Shown here in pieces: positions 17,803 through 26,990 of a stretch of 64,000 nucleotides of DNA; the stretch's first letter is position 1; each line of letters begins with the position of its first letter. Source of the stretch: Syntrophaceticus sp050949745 (lineage in GTDB: Bacteria; Bacillota; DSM-12270; Thermacetogeniales; Thermacetogeniaceae). The stretch is taken from contig JBMNGF010000010.1 of the NCBI GenBank assembly GCA_050949745.1, forward strand, positions 62,001-126,000. The letters are read 5' to 3'. The notes beneath the pieces are model-generated. The model was given only the letters and a program-made list of their open reading frames with translations, was not told the origin of the DNA and did not search any database. Made by a program: the position numbers and the translations under genes.

Positions 17803-18495
17803 TTAGATCGGCGGGTTGATCTTGATTTTCTTATTGAAATCCTTAAACTCCACAGCCATAGTCAAGGATGTATCACTACTCTGTGTGCTCACAGCTCTTA
17901 TCTCCGCCTTTATCAACTGCTCTTTTCTTCTATCGATCCAAAAGCGATAGGTAAAATCCTTCCACCAGATCTCCAAATACTTGCTCTCTACCTTTGGCTG
18001 CTCTATTTCCAACAATACACACTTGCTATTGCCGACATCTTCCCTGCCCAAATAGCTGGGCTCTCCGACATTTCTAAGCTGGAAACTGCTCAAAGGATCG
18101 ATCTCAGCCATATAGAGTTGCTGTGTGCTTAGATCAACACCATCTAAAATCGTCCACTTGCCACTGACTGGATCCTTTGTGTAACTCCTCATCCCGATCT
18201 GATAGATCTCCACAGGGGTCCCTAGGGTTTCCCCTTGGAAATGGTAAGATTCCTCTGCTTGCTCTCCTTGTACTTGAATCCAGTTTTGCTTCTTACCCCC
18301 CATATCCAGCTCTGAATTAAGAGTATACCTGTAGCTTTTAGCTTGATGGGCTTTATTTAATGCACTTTCCAGGAGAGGGCCAGGCTCAACCTTGATAAAG
18401 AGAAAATAATATAATATCACTCCTGCTGCTCCTGCAACAACAAGAAGAAATATGAAAGGCCACTTTGCCCGCCTTATTATTTCATTCCTTTCCAT
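17803..18495 (-). CDS. Hypothetical membrane-anchored exported protein
   Basis: 230 residues. A charged N terminus is followed by one membrane segment (about 14-32), so the rest should lie outside the membrane. The outside part has a LolA/LppX-like look: LLESALNKAHQAKSYRYTLN, a YTKDP.SGKW.IL motif, and strands ending in VEFKDFNKKIKINPPI. No catalytic motif is evident. Proteins of this shape often bind lipids or are outer-surface lipoproteins, but this is an inference from pattern only. Confidence 0.7.
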   Translation of the reverse strand: MERNEIIRRAKWPFIFLLVVAGAAGVILYYFLFIKVEPGPLLESALNKAHQAKSYRYTLNSELDMGGKKQNWIQVQGEQAEESYHFQGETLGTPVEIYQIGMRSYTKDPVSGKWTILDGVDLSTQQLYMAEIDPLSSFQLRNVGEPSYLGREDVGNSKCVLLEIEQPKVESKYLEIWWKDFTYRFWIDRRKEQLIKAEIRAVSTQSSDTSLTMAVEFKDFNKKIKINPPI

Positions 18496-18526
18496 AAGAT
18501 ATTCCTCCTAGCTGTTATGGATGTCG

Positions 18527-18672
18527 GAAGCCGGAAGTCAGATGTCGGATGCTTATGATAACTTTCTCATGCCTGGTTCCGTAGCATTCCCTGACTTAAC
18601 TTTCTATTGCATCCTTAATAATAGACGTCTGAAGCCAGAAACCGGATGCCGGAAGTCAGATGTCAGATGTGA
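18527..18672. repeat. Degenerate GGAAGTCAGATGTCGG-type repeats
   Basis: Short units related to GATGTCGGAAGCCGGAAGTC recur at about 18527-18552 and 18627-18672 between the hypothetical gene and groEL. They are simple degenerate repeats with no coding potential. Confidence 0.6.
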
Positions 18673-18728
18673 AAAGAGATCATAAACATTTTATGCAGGA
18701 GCTAGATTATTATGAAAGGTTATTTAGC

Positions 18729-18765
18729 TAAAAAAAAAGAGACCTGCTTACAAAAAACAGGCCTC
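18729..18765 (-). terminator. Intrinsic terminator of groESL
   Basis: On the minus strand GAGGCCTG pairs with CAGGTCTC (one G-U pair) and is followed by nine T residues. Confidence 0.9.
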
Positions 18766-18832
18766 ATTATCTCATTAATAGTCGGACTTATTTAGCTTAT
18801 ATGAATTACATAGGTATTTAGGATTGTTTATT

Positions 18833-20416
18833 TTATTCTTCTTCCTTCTCAACCTTATCAGCAATCAAACACTCTGTAGAGAGGAACATACCGGAAATAC
18901 TGCCTGCATTCTGTAAAGCAGAGAGTGTGACCTTGGCAGGGTCAACGACTCCAGCGGCATAAAGGTCCTCATACTCCTCAGTCATAGCATTAAAGCCCAT
19001 ATTGCCATCCAATGATTTAACTTTTTCTACAACTACAGAGCCTTCGAAGCCAGCATTCTCGGCGATCCGTCTCAAGGGTTCTTCCAATGCTCTCTGGACA
19101 ATTCTAACTCCTGTTGCCTGATCCCCGTGCACTTCTAATTCATCCAAAGCAGAAAGCGCTCTTATCAGTGCAACTCCACCACCGGCAATGATTCCTTCCT
19201 CAACTGCCGCTCTGGTAGCTGCCAGAGCATCTTCGATACGGGACTTATTCTCACGTAGTTCTACTTCTGTTGCTGCTCCCACCTTTATTACAGCAACACC
19301 ACCTGACAATTTAGCCATGCGCTCCTGAAGCTTTTCCCGATCATACTCAGATGTTGAGGCGTCAAACTGATTTCTAATCTGCATGATCCGCTGTTCTATC
19401 TCTTCAGCAGATCCTTTACCTTCCACAATGGTTGTTTCCTCTTTGCTCACAACTGCACGTCCTGCCCTGCCCAACATATCCAGGGTGGCATTTTCGAATT
19501 TGATGCCTTTTTCCTCGGAGATGACAGTACCCCCGGTTAAAGCAGCAATATCCTCCAACATGGCTTTTCTGCGATCACCATAGCCTGGCCCCTTGGTGGC
19601 AACGCAGGTAAATGTGCCCCGCAGTTTATTGACTACAATTGTGGATAAAGCTTCTCCTTCAATATCCTCAGCGATTAAGAGCAGAGGTTTACCCGTTTGC
19701 GCAACCTTCTCTAATATCGGCACAATCTCAGCAACCGCTGATATCTTTTTATCAACTAGCAGAATGTACGGTTCCTCAAGGTCGGCCTCCATCTTTTCCC
19801 CATCGGTCACCATATAAGGGGAAATGTAACCCCGGTCATACTGCATCCCTTCGACAACATCAAGAAAGGTACCAAAAGTCTTGGATTCCTCAACTGTGAT
19901 CACACCGTCATTGCCGACCTTTTCCATAGCATCGGCAACCCACTTACCGATCTGCAGATCGTCTGCGGAGACTGAGGCAACCTGCTCTATCGCATCCCTG
20001 CTGTCAACATCTTGGGCCATTTCCCTTATCTTGTCTGATACAACCTGAACAGCCTTATCTATACCCTGCTTGAGAAATATTGGATTGGCTCCAGCGGTCA
20101 CATTCTTGAGACCCTCCCGGATCATAGCCTGGGCAAGTACAGTCGCAGTAGTTGTACCGTCTCCAGCCACATCATTCGTCTTGGTGGCTACCTCTTTGAC
20201 CAGCTGCGCACCCATGTTTTCCCATGGATCTGGCAGTTCCACCTCCTTGGCAATGGTTACTCCATCATTAGTAATTTGAGGTGGGCCAAAAGATTTGGCG
20301 AGCACAACATTGCGCCCCTTAGGTCCCAGAGTTACCTTGACAGTGTCAGCCAGAATATTAACACCCTTTTCCAGTGACTGACGTGCATCTTGACGAAAAC
20401 TCATTTCCTTGGACAT
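18833..20416 (-). CDS. groEL: Chaperonin GroEL (Hsp60)
   Basis: Barrel subunit of the GroEL/ES folding machine, 527 residues. Landmarks: TLGPKGRNVVLAKSFGPPQI, the ATP site VAGDGTTTATVLAQAM, VEGMQYDRGYISPYM, and GGGVALIRA near 410. The C terminus ends in ADKVEKEEE and lacks the usual Gly-Gly-Met tail. It lies 18 bases after groES in a CIRCE-controlled operon. Confidence 0.97.
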   Translation of the reverse strand: MSKEMSFRQDARQSLEKGVNILADTVKVTLGPKGRNVVLAKSFGPPQITNDGVTIAKEVELPDPWENMGAQLVKEVATKTNDVAGDGTTTATVLAQAMIREGLKNVTAGANPIFLKQGIDKAVQVVSDKIREMAQDVDSRDAIEQVASVSADDLQIGKWVADAMEKVGNDGVITVEESKTFGTFLDVVEGMQYDRGYISPYMVTDGEKMEADLEEPYILLVDKKISAVAEIVPILEKVAQTGKPLLLIAEDIEGEALSTIVVNKLRGTFTCVATKGPGYGDRRKAMLEDIAALTGGTVISEEKGIKFENATLDMLGRAGRAVVSKEETTIVEGKGSAEEIEQRIMQIRNQFDASTSEYDREKLQERMAKLSGGVAVIKVGAATEVELRENKSRIEDALAATRAAVEEGIIAGGGVALIRALSALDELEVHGDQATGVRIVQRALEEPLRRIAENAGFEGSVVVEKVKSLDGNMGFNAMTEEYEDLYAAGVVDPAKVTLSALQNAGSISGMFLSTECLIADKVEKEEE

Positions 20417-20434
20417 CGTAGAACCTCCTTAATT

Positions 20435-20731
20435 TTAATCAACGATAGCAAGGATATCTCGCTCATATAGAATTAGAAACTCTTCTTCCCCATCCTTAAC
20501 TTCCGTACCGGAATATTGGGAAAAGACAACCTTGTCCCCTTTTTTAACTTCCAGAGGGAGCTTCTCTCCTTTATCTGTAACCTTCCCGCTCCCTACCGCC
20601 ACTACTTCCCCTTGCTGCGGTTTCTTTTTGGCACTATCAGGGAGGACAATGCCGCCTTCTGTTTTTTCCTCCGCTTCGACGACCTTTAAGAGAATTCTTT
20701 CGCCCAGCGGTTTAAGACTCATGACTGGCAC
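20435..20731 (-). CDS. groES: Co-chaperonin GroES
   Basis: Lid of the chaperonin, 98 residues: LKPLGERILLKVVEAEEKTE, the mobile-loop segment GGIVLPDSAKKKPQQGEV, and VVFSQYSGTEV. First gene of the groESL operon. CIRCE lies about 20 bases upstream of the ATG. Confidence 0.97.
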   Translation of the reverse strand: MPVMSLKPLGERILLKVVEAEEKTEGGIVLPDSAKKKPQQGEVVAVGSGKVTDKGEKLPLEVKKGDKVVFSQYSGTEVKDGEEEFLILYERDILAIVD

Positions 20732-20751
20732 CTCCTTTTAATTTTCACTTA

Positions 20752-20778
20752 TTAGCACTCCTCAGTATTGAGTGCCAG
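20752..20778 (-). promoter_or_regulatory. CIRCE operator (HrcA site) of groESL
   Basis: TTAGCACTC, nine bases, GAGTGCCAG; the consensus is TTAGCACTC-N9-GAGTGCTAA, so two positions of the right arm differ. It sits in the groES leader, the usual place for HrcA repression. Confidence 0.93.
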
Positions 20779-20791
20779 GAAACTATCTACA

Positions 20792-20820
20792 ATAATAATA
20801 TAAAACTCTGGAATTAACAA
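20792..20820 (-). promoter_or_regulatory. SigA-type promoter of groESL
   Basis: On the minus strand TTGTTA (-35), 17 bases, TATTAT (-10), placing transcription start just upstream of CIRCE. Confidence 0.65.
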
Positions 20821-21227
20821 TAAATTTTTCCCTCACAACAAAAATTTATACAATAAAAGACCATTATTACAATATTAATAACAACTATTAGCAACTATTA
20901 ACACAAACTTCTGTCAGCAGTAATGTAGACTGCTCTCTACAATGATGCCTAGTCAAAATAGCACGCCATATACTGCGTTCCCAAAAATGCAATAGGAACC
21001 GTCCCCGCTGCATACCAATGAATGATGAATATATAATATGATTCCGGGAATAATAAAGATAGATTCACAGCAACCGTTAAGTTTCTCGCAGATTTTCTAA
21101 AGGCATTCCCTGAGGAAACCCTGTGAGATCCGATGCGAAAAGACATGTTCCTTTTTCTACAGGCTTAATTCTGTAGAATTGGAATCAGTCTGGACGGTAA
21201 GGTCGCTGTGAATCCTTTATTTTTCTT
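20821..21227. other. Intergenic region between groESL and the moeA remnant
   Basis: About 400 bases, AT-rich, with no supportable gene. Apart from the REP-like palindrome at 20987-21013, nothing stands out. Confidence 0.5.
20987..21013. repeat. REP-like palindrome, copy 3
   Basis: Arms ATGCA and TGCAT around the core GGAACCGTCCCC. Confidence 0.75.
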
Positions 21228-21820
21228 CTAAAAATTATTCTTTTTATCTGGTACCCCATTTAATCCATATAGCAGTTCTGCTTCGATAACTTGGCCCTTT
21301 TGATACCCACTGACTCCTATGGGAACAATGACTATGGCATTGCAGTCAGAAACCAGCACAGGCATACGATGATCCCAGGTTAGCCCTTCCTCACCAGAAG
21401 CTCTCCGGTTTTTATATTTTCCCCGCTTTGGCTTACGTATTGTCCTTTTTTGACTGACTCTTCGGGATGAATTACAAGCTGTTGATTCTCAAGATAAGTC
21501 ACATCCTCTATGGGAATGACAGTATCAAAGGTATCATCAAAATCATCTCCGGTATCAGCAGCAGCATAGTCTATTCCTTTGCGCCATGAGGAGGTGTCAG
21601 GCATTCCTTTTTCAAAATCGGAAAAGCGGACAGCAATGCCATCAAGCTGAGAGTTTCTATAAACGGGGAGCGTATTTTTTGAATAAATATCTAAAATGCA
21701 GATTCGCCCCCTGGCATTTTGCAGCGTAACAAAATCGGTCTTTTTCGGGAACTGCCATCGTTGTAAAAGCATCTGCAATGCCTGTTCTTTTGAAACAAAT
21801 GATTTGCTGTCTAGATACAC
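21228..21820 (-). pseudogene. moeA-like gene with its middle deleted
   Basis: Residues 1-146 match the N-terminal domain of molybdopterin molybdotransferase MoeA (SKEQALQMLLQRW, NSQLDGIAVRFSDF, VIPIEDV, SGENIKTGELLVRKG) and end in TAA at 21380. Directly after, the minus strand encodes LTWDHRMPVLVSDCNAIVIV and PIGVSGYQKGQVIEAELL, which is the very end of a MoeA-like protein, stopping at 21228. The roughly 200 residues between, which hold the active site, are gone. It is the last member of the transporter-DUF364 operon. The retained N-terminal piece could still be translated. Two full-length moeA genes exist at 36.6-39.8 kb. Confidence 0.75.
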
Positions 21821-21833
21821 AGGAAAGTCCTCC

Positions 21834-22700
21834 CTACTCCATTATTTTGCTGATCACCATACGTTCTGCGGACTTGCCAAAAAAGTGATAGCCCGAACCA
21901 GCTTCGCTTATGACATTCAGCACTTCATCCGGCTTTGTAACTATAACTCCTCCCAGCATAGTCACCCCTTTTTCAAAAAAAGCATCTGGCAGCATACTGA
22001 CAGTAGGGCCGGTGATCAAAACCCTTGCATCTTTCTTGATCATTGCCAGCAGGCCTTCCAGAGAGTTATTCAAAATGGTAGCACCTGTAATGACTAATAA
22101 ATCTGCACCGGGGATGTACTGAGGCGCTTCGGCGGCAGGTGCATAATGGTCCAGTTCGGCACCTTTAAGCGTCCGTGAGTCCATTTCCAAAACGGTAAAA
22201 TCCTGATTCTCTTTGAGCAGGCGTTTTAAAATCGGCACCAAAGCACCCACCACTACAGTTTGCTGCCCCGGTTTAAATTCCAATAAATCAAAGGCATCCT
22301 GGCCTTTCAGAATTTCATATTTTTGACCATCTGCAGACTCATAATTTTCACCCTCAGGAAGATCCAGGTATGCTGTGCTGAGGGCGTTTAAAACCGCAAT
22401 TCCCAGTGTCCTTTTCAGTATGCTTCTTCCAAATATATCGTTCAGATATTCCTGTACCCCTCTGCCGGCGAGTTTACCGGACAAAGGCATCGCTTTGGCT
22501 GAACTTGGGCAGCATACAGCTTCAGGGATTTCCTTGATCGGTGTAAAGCAGAGTCCTCCATGACCTGTGCTGAGCTTTACGCCGGAAAAAAACAATCCTA
22601 ACACAGCTCGCGTCACCTTGATCTGATCAAACTGCCCTCCATACAATTCTATTACACGGAAAATCGTTTTTTCTAAAATTTCATTTTCCAATGCTTCCAT
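21834..22700 (-). CDS. DUF4213/DUF364 protein, putative metal-chelation family (copy 1)
   Basis: 288 residues. The N-terminal part (VTRAVLGLFFSGVKLSTGHG, FTPIKE, GRSILKRTLGIAVLNALS) fits DUF4213 and the C-terminal part (TVVVGALVPILKRL, PGADLLVITGATILNNSLEG, VLITGPTVSMLPDAFFEKGV) fits DUF364, described as a putative heavy-metal chelation domain. It lies in one run with a FecCD-type transporter and a moeA remnant under a Moco/Tuco-type riboswitch, so a role in handling molybdate or tungstate, or a chelate of it, is a reasonable inference. No enzyme activity can be assigned. Confidence 0.8.
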   Translation of the reverse strand: MEALENEILEKTIFRVIELYGGQFDQIKVTRAVLGLFFSGVKLSTGHGGLCFTPIKEIPEAVCCPSSAKAMPLSGKLAGRGVQEYLNDIFGRSILKRTLGIAVLNALSTAYLDLPEGENYESADGQKYEILKGQDAFDLLEFKPGQQTVVVGALVPILKRLLKENQDFTVLEMDSRTLKGAELDHYAPAAEAPQYIPGADLLVITGATILNNSLEGLLAMIKKDARVLITGPTVSMLPDAFFEKGVTMLGGVIVTKPDEVLNVISEAGSGYHFFGKSAERMVISKIME

Positions 22701-22860
22701 ACAACATCTCCCTTTTACTGCATATTATAGTCCGCTCTTTTTTAACGCTTTAATTAAGTAATTCACATAACCCAAACTCATTGATTTTATCAGTGCTCTG
22801 TGGTACTATTTTTCCCATCTAATTCAAAAATAACTTTAACAATTACAATCGTCTAACTCC

Positions 22861-22906
22861 TCTTGATGCTGAACCTAAAGGCACCGCAATTAGACGACAC
22901 CTCTGC
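22861..22906 (-). repeat. Duplicated 3' end of a DUF364 gene
   Basis: The minus strand encodes NCGAFRFSIKR, a near copy of the DCGAFRFNIKR end of the neighbouring DUF364 protein at 22922. This is a scrap of a third copy or of a tandem duplication joint. Confidence 0.6.
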
Positions 22907-22921
22907 TGCAATAGGAATCCA

Positions 22922-23674
22922 CTACCGCTTGATATTAAACCTAAAGGCGCCACAATCAAAAATACGACGGCTACCCCCCTCGGCTGTCGTCTGCCAGACA
23001 GCGGCTTCATCCACAATCACTGTGCCGGAGAGCACATTTACACCGTATTCAAAAAGAAATGGTGCCAGGGGAACACTGGGACCCACCATAACCACATAGG
23101 CATCTTTGCTCAACTGCAAAAGCCGTGGAAGGGTTTTGTTGGTCATCGTTACTCCTGTAATAAAAACAATGTCCTGCTGCGGCAAAAGAACCTCGCAAGC
23201 CGAATCCGGATAGTCGCCGGGTTGCGGCCTGCGCTCCAGAATAGAAAGCTGACAGATATCAGAATATTTGGACAACATGGGGAAGTGCCCGACTACTGCC
23301 ACCTTTTTGCCTCGCATTAATTCGGCAAAAAATTCGAAGGCATCCCCTTCTTGCTGCTCATTGAGCTTTCTCCCGTCCACCAGTTCTGCCCGCTCCTGGG
23401 TATTTAATATAGAGTTGATGGCAGCCATTCCTAAAGAGGCCTTAAAAAAATCCCATGATTTTATCTGTTCCGCCAGCTTGCGCACCGGCATACCGGCAAT
23501 ACTCCCTAATTCGGTTTCGGCACCACAACCGGAGCAGCATTCCTCCCCCGCCGTAGTCATAGCCAAACCGCTGGTCAGAGAACGCACCAGGGTCCAGTGC
23601 AGACCCACCAGGCAGTCCTCAACAATAAGGTCTTCCGGAATTTGTGCAATTAAGCGGTCATAAATTTCCCACAT
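22922..23674 (-). CDS. DUF4213/DUF364 protein, putative metal-chelation family (copy 2)
   Basis: 250 residues, a paralogue of the protein at 21834: GLHWTLVRSLTSGLAMTTAG, the Cys-rich EECCSGCGAETELG insert, KASLGMAAINSILN, then KVAVVGHFPMLSKY, IVFITGVTMTNKTLPRLLQL and VVMVGPSVPLAPFLFEYGV. The CCSGCG motif is absent from copy 1 and could bind metal. Position between the substrate-binding protein and copy 1 puts it in the same transcription unit. Confidence 0.8.
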   Translation of the reverse strand: MWEIYDRLIAQIPEDLIVEDCLVGLHWTLVRSLTSGLAMTTAGEECCSGCGAETELGSIAGMPVRKLAEQIKSWDFFKASLGMAAINSILNTQERAELVDGRKLNEQQEGDAFEFFAELMRGKKVAVVGHFPMLSKYSDICQLSILERRPQPGDYPDSACEVLLPQQDIVFITGVTMTNKTLPRLLQLSKDAYVVMVGPSVPLAPFLFEYGVNVLSGTVIVDEAAVWQTTAEGGSRRIFDCGAFRFNIKR

Positions 23675-23831
23675 CTTTGATCCCTCACAATCAATTCGTT
23701 ACTGCATCCAGGCATTGAAGCAAGATCTTAGTTCAGAGAATGATACGACACCCTCTGAACTAAGATCTGTAAATAGAATGACTTAGTTGGCATTTTGGAA
23801 ATCCTCGCCCCCACTGTCAGGCACTGGCAAC

Positions 23832-24929
23832 CTATTGCTCAGCTTTTAAGAGTGAATTGGCAACCAATTCCTTATACTGGTCTTCTGTCAGCTCACTGTG
23901 ATAGAACAGTTCATAGTATTTTGACGCCTCTTGATAAACATCGTATTGAGCTGTATCCGGATATAGCAGCTGAATGATCCAAATCATGCCCATGTAACGA
24001 TTAACAGAGGGGGGTGATCCCATCCAGTTATAGAGACCGTAGGGTACTTCGTAGTATTTGCCACTTTTGATCGCCTTGAGATCCTGCCAGACTTTATCAT
24101 CGGCAACGCTGCTGTAAGCGCTTTCCGGGGCAAAGATGATCACATCGGGATCCCACAACGCAATCTGCTCCATATCCACCGGGTTCCCCGTACCCTTGCT
24201 GGAAACATCCTTCACTACAGCCACATTGTCCGCCACCTGGTCAATAATCTCTGCGTGAAAAGAATCCTTGGCGATTACATTGAGCCCATCCCCGCCGGTG
24301 CAGTAGATCAGCTTTACCTTTCCTTCTTCACCGACTTTATTCACGATATCCTTGGTTTTGCTGCAAACATCATCACAGTACTTAGCCAGGACCTCGGCTT
24401 CCTTTTCTCTGCCGAGAAGTTTGCCCAGCGTTCTATACGCTTCTCCCATTGTCTCTGTCGTCGCTTCAACATGGACCGCCGGTATCCCCACCTGCTCGGT
24501 AATCCCATCCATATCCTCGACGATAGAGGACTTTGATTCACCGACATCAATAATGACCTCAGGGGAAACCCTGGCTATTTCCTCGAGGTTAAGGTTGCTC
24601 TCACCGTAGAACTGCCCTAGCACAGGCAGATTATAATATTTAGAATCCAGGTACTGCTCCGCTTCAGAACTCCATTCGGTGGAAACGCCCACCATCATAT
24701 CAGGCGCCAAAGCAAATAAGACAATTTGAGCCATAGGTCCTGAAGGAACAAATTTCGTAATCTCAGCAGGAACCTCCACCTGCCGTCCTGCAGAGTCTGT
24801 AAAATTAACGGTTTCCGCATTATTGTCTGCAGAGGTTTCACCTGAATCCCCCTGACACCCTGCTGCCAGCGCTACTATTAAACTCAAGCAGACCACAAAA
24901 ACTATCGCCGAAATTTTTTTCTTGTTCAT
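23832..24929 (-). CDS. Substrate-binding lipoprotein of a FecCD-type metal ABC transporter
   Basis: Catches the substrate outside the cell. 365 residues: the lipoprotein signal peptide ends in the lipobox LAAGC (Cys about residue 25), followed by a low-complexity linker and a class III periplasmic-binding fold (VNFTDSAGRQVEVPAEITKF, EVIIDVGESKSSI, DPDVIIFAPESAYSS). The family includes BtuF, FhuD and the MolA molybdate/tungstate binder. ATG at 24929 is chosen because GGGAGG precedes it. The Moco/Tuco-type riboswitch upstream of the operon argues for molybdate or tungstate rather than siderophore or cobalamin. Confidence 0.85.
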   Translation of the reverse strand: MNKKKISAIVFVVCLSLIVALAAGCQGDSGETSADNNAETVNFTDSAGRQVEVPAEITKFVPSGPMAQIVLFALAPDMMVGVSTEWSSEAEQYLDSKYYNLPVLGQFYGESNLNLEEIARVSPEVIIDVGESKSSIVEDMDGITEQVGIPAVHVEATTETMGEAYRTLGKLLGREKEAEVLAKYCDDVCSKTKDIVNKVGEEGKVKLIYCTGGDGLNVIAKDSFHAEIIDQVADNVAVVKDVSSKGTGNPVDMEQIALWDPDVIIFAPESAYSSVADDKVWQDLKAIKSGKYYEVPYGLYNWMGSPPSVNRYMGMIWIIQLLYPDTAQYDVYQEASKYYELFYHSELTEDQYKELVANSLLKAEQ

Positions 24930-24953
24930 TGTTTTTCCTCCCATGTTAATAAG

Positions 24954-25760
24954 TTAGGAGCAAACCCGACAGAGATGCTCCCTCTCCACTATATTTTTAG
25001 GAATGCATATCCTCGCTTGATCATGATAAAGGCTCTCCATCTCCACCTCTACCCCGTAAAGACTGTAAATCAAATCCTCCGTAAAAACCTGAGCCGGAGT
25101 GCCCCAGGCTAAAACCTTCCCATCCTTCATAGCCATTATCGTATCTGAAAAGAGAAATGTCTGATCAGGGTTATGTGTGGATTGAATAATGGTATAACCC
25201 TCTTTTGCAAGTGACTTGATCTCTGTGAGAACCCGCACCTGATTGCCAAAATCCAGATTCGAGGTGGGTTCATCCATGACGAGGATTTTGGCCCCCTGCG
25301 CCAGAGCACGCGCCAATAAGACAAGCTGGCGTTCACCGCCACTTATTTTAGTGAATCCACGGTTTTTCAGATGATAGATCCCCAGCCTTTCCAGGGATCC
25401 CTCCGCTAGTTTCTTCTGCCTTTTACCGGGACTGGAAAAAGCGGATACCTGAACGGAGGTGCCCATAAGCACCATATCAAACACACTGTAATTAAACGTA
25501 GGATAGTTAAATTGCGGTATATAGGCGATCAACTTTGCTATTTTCTCAATCCCCATGCCCTTGATATCAGTGCCGTCCAACAGTATTTGCCCCTCATAGC
25601 CGCTGAGCAGGCCGAGTATACAACGGAAAAGGGTGGTTTTCCCTACCCCGTTAGGGCCTAAAACAGACAATATTTGATTGTCGCGCGCTGTAAAAGCAAC
25701 ATCATCGAGTACCCGGTTCTCTCCATAGCTGAAGCGAAGATTTGATACTTCAATACTCAA
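24954..25760 (-). CDS. ATP-binding protein of a FecCD-type metal ABC transporter
   Basis: 268 residues with all ABC ATPase motifs: Walker A GPNGVGKTT, Q-loop in IPQFNYPTF, signature ISGGERQLVLLARAL, Walker B ILVMDEPTSNLD, and the switch His in STHNPD. It energises uptake through the adjacent permease, whose stop overlaps its start (ATGA). Confidence 0.92.
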   Translation of the reverse strand: MSIEVSNLRFSYGENRVLDDVAFTARDNQILSVLGPNGVGKTTLFRCILGLLSGYEGQILLDGTDIKGMGIEKIAKLIAYIPQFNYPTFNYSVFDMVLMGTSVQVSAFSSPGKRQKKLAEGSLERLGIYHLKNRGFTKISGGERQLVLLARALAQGAKILVMDEPTSNLDFGNQVRVLTEIKSLAKEGYTIIQSTHNPDQTFLFSDTIMAMKDGKVLAWGTPAQVFTEDLIYSLYGVEVEMESLYHDQARICIPKNIVEREHLCRVCS

Positions 25761-26770
25761 AAGTCATCCCCCTTCCTTGTGATTAAATAGATGAAAAATG
25801 GAGCCCCGATAACAGCAGTGAGTATACCCAAAGGGATTTCTGTGGTGAAAAAGTTCCTGGAAACGTTATCCACCAGCAGCAGAAAGATGGCACCGCATAG
25901 CACGGAGGCGGGAATCAGATAGCTATAATTGTTACCTACAATTTTTCTTGCCAGATGAGGAATCACCAACCCCACCCAGCCAATCATACCGCTGACCGAT
26001 ACGCTAGCCGCCGTAGTCAGCGTAGAGGATATGATAACGACAAACCTGATTAGATGAGCATTTACCCCCATTGTCCTCGCCTCGTCATCCCCCATGGTCA
26101 AAATATTCATGCGCCATCTCAAGAGAAGCAAAGGAATAAGCCCTATGGCCATGGGTATGACGACAAATTTCACATCGCTCAGCTTTGCTCCGGCCAAGCT
26201 GCCCATCAGCCAATAGGTGATGGCGGGAAGCTGATCATTAGGGTCAGCAACCAATTTAATATATGATGTGCCGGCAGAAAAAAGAGAGCCGACTATGATT
26301 CCCGACAAAATCAATCCTAAGATGCTGTTGCCCTTTACCTTCTTGCTGATCAGATAGACTATTGTTACCGTCAACAGGCTGAAGAAAAAAGCGCTGACCA
26401 TGATCATAAGGCTGCTTCCATAATTATGGATAGCAAGGGCGGCACCGAAGGCCGCACCTGCGGAAGCTCCCAGAATATCAGGGGCCGCCATGGGGTTCTG
26501 AAATACACCCTGGTACGCCGCCCCCGCAGCAGACAGACAACAGCCTACCAGACAGGCCAAGATGATACGGGGCAAACGGATGTTGATCAGGACTATTTCC
26601 ACCCGATCAGTCCAAAACCGCTCGATAGGAAAGAGCTTCGAGAGGGAAATCCCCAGCACTTCTTTGGGAGTGATAGGGTAACGTCCCAGCTGAAAGGAAA
26701 TAATAATCATAACTGCCAACAGAATTCCTAAACCTATAACGATAATTGCATTCCTATTAGTTCTTTCCAA
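25757..26770 (-). CDS. Permease of a FecCD-type metal ABC transporter
   Basis: 337 residues, FecCD family with about ten membrane helices: ISLSKLF near the N terminus, IRLPRIILACLVGCCLSAAG, GVFQNPMAAPDILGASAGAA, YWLMGSLAGAK, and GWVGLVIPHLARKIVG. This transporter type carries siderophores, cobalamin, haem and, in the MolBC branch, molybdate or tungstate. TTG at 26770 with AGGTGGG seven bases upstream is the likely start; an in-frame TTG at 26800 lies in the tnpB-derived end. It is the first gene of the operon. Confidence 0.9.
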   Translation of the reverse strand: MERTNRNAIIVIGLGILLAVMIIISFQLGRYPITPKEVLGISLSKLFPIERFWTDRVEIVLINIRLPRIILACLVGCCLSAAGAAYQGVFQNPMAAPDILGASAGAAFGAALAIHNYGSSLMIMVSAFFFSLLTVTIVYLISKKVKGNSILGLILSGIIVGSLFSAGTSYIKLVADPNDQLPAITYWLMGSLAGAKLSDVKFVVIPMAIGLIPLLLLRWRMNILTMGDDEARTMGVNAHLIRFVVIISSTLTTAASVSVSGMIGWVGLVIPHLARKIVGNNYSYLIPASVLCGAIFLLLVDNVSRNFFTTEIPLGILTAVIGAPFFIYLITRKGDDF

Positions 26771-26800
26771 TTCATTCCCACCTATTAATAACAATGTCAA

Positions 26801-26990
26801 TTACATACTTCCCATGCCTGAAGGCAGGAGATCCTGCTTCATCGAAGGATGCCAGCAAGCCGGTCTTACTCCAACTCCGTCAAGAGTTGATGCCCCAACT
26901 CTGTTACGCCTTATATCCCCATAGCTAAAGCAAGGGGGTATTACCGCGTTTTCTGATAACCGGAGCGGTTGCTTTGCCGCGAAAGTATCC
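26801..26990 (-). pseudogene. 3' remnant of an IS605-type tnpB with its right-end RNA structure
   Basis: The minus strand encodes a tail (VGVRPACWHPSMKQDLLPSG) typical of the out-of-frame or C-terminal text at tnpB 3' ends. The DNA shows GGAGTAAGACCGGCTTGCTG, then GAAGCAGGATC and the end hairpin TGCCTTCAGGCATGGG (plus-strand 26806-26819). A second hairpin, AGAGTTG/CAACTCT, lies within. In TnpB elements this 3' region is the omega-RNA scaffold and the bases after the right end act as guide. No tnpB catalytic domain remains. The scrap sits between a riboswitch copy and the transporter permease. Confidence 0.65.
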
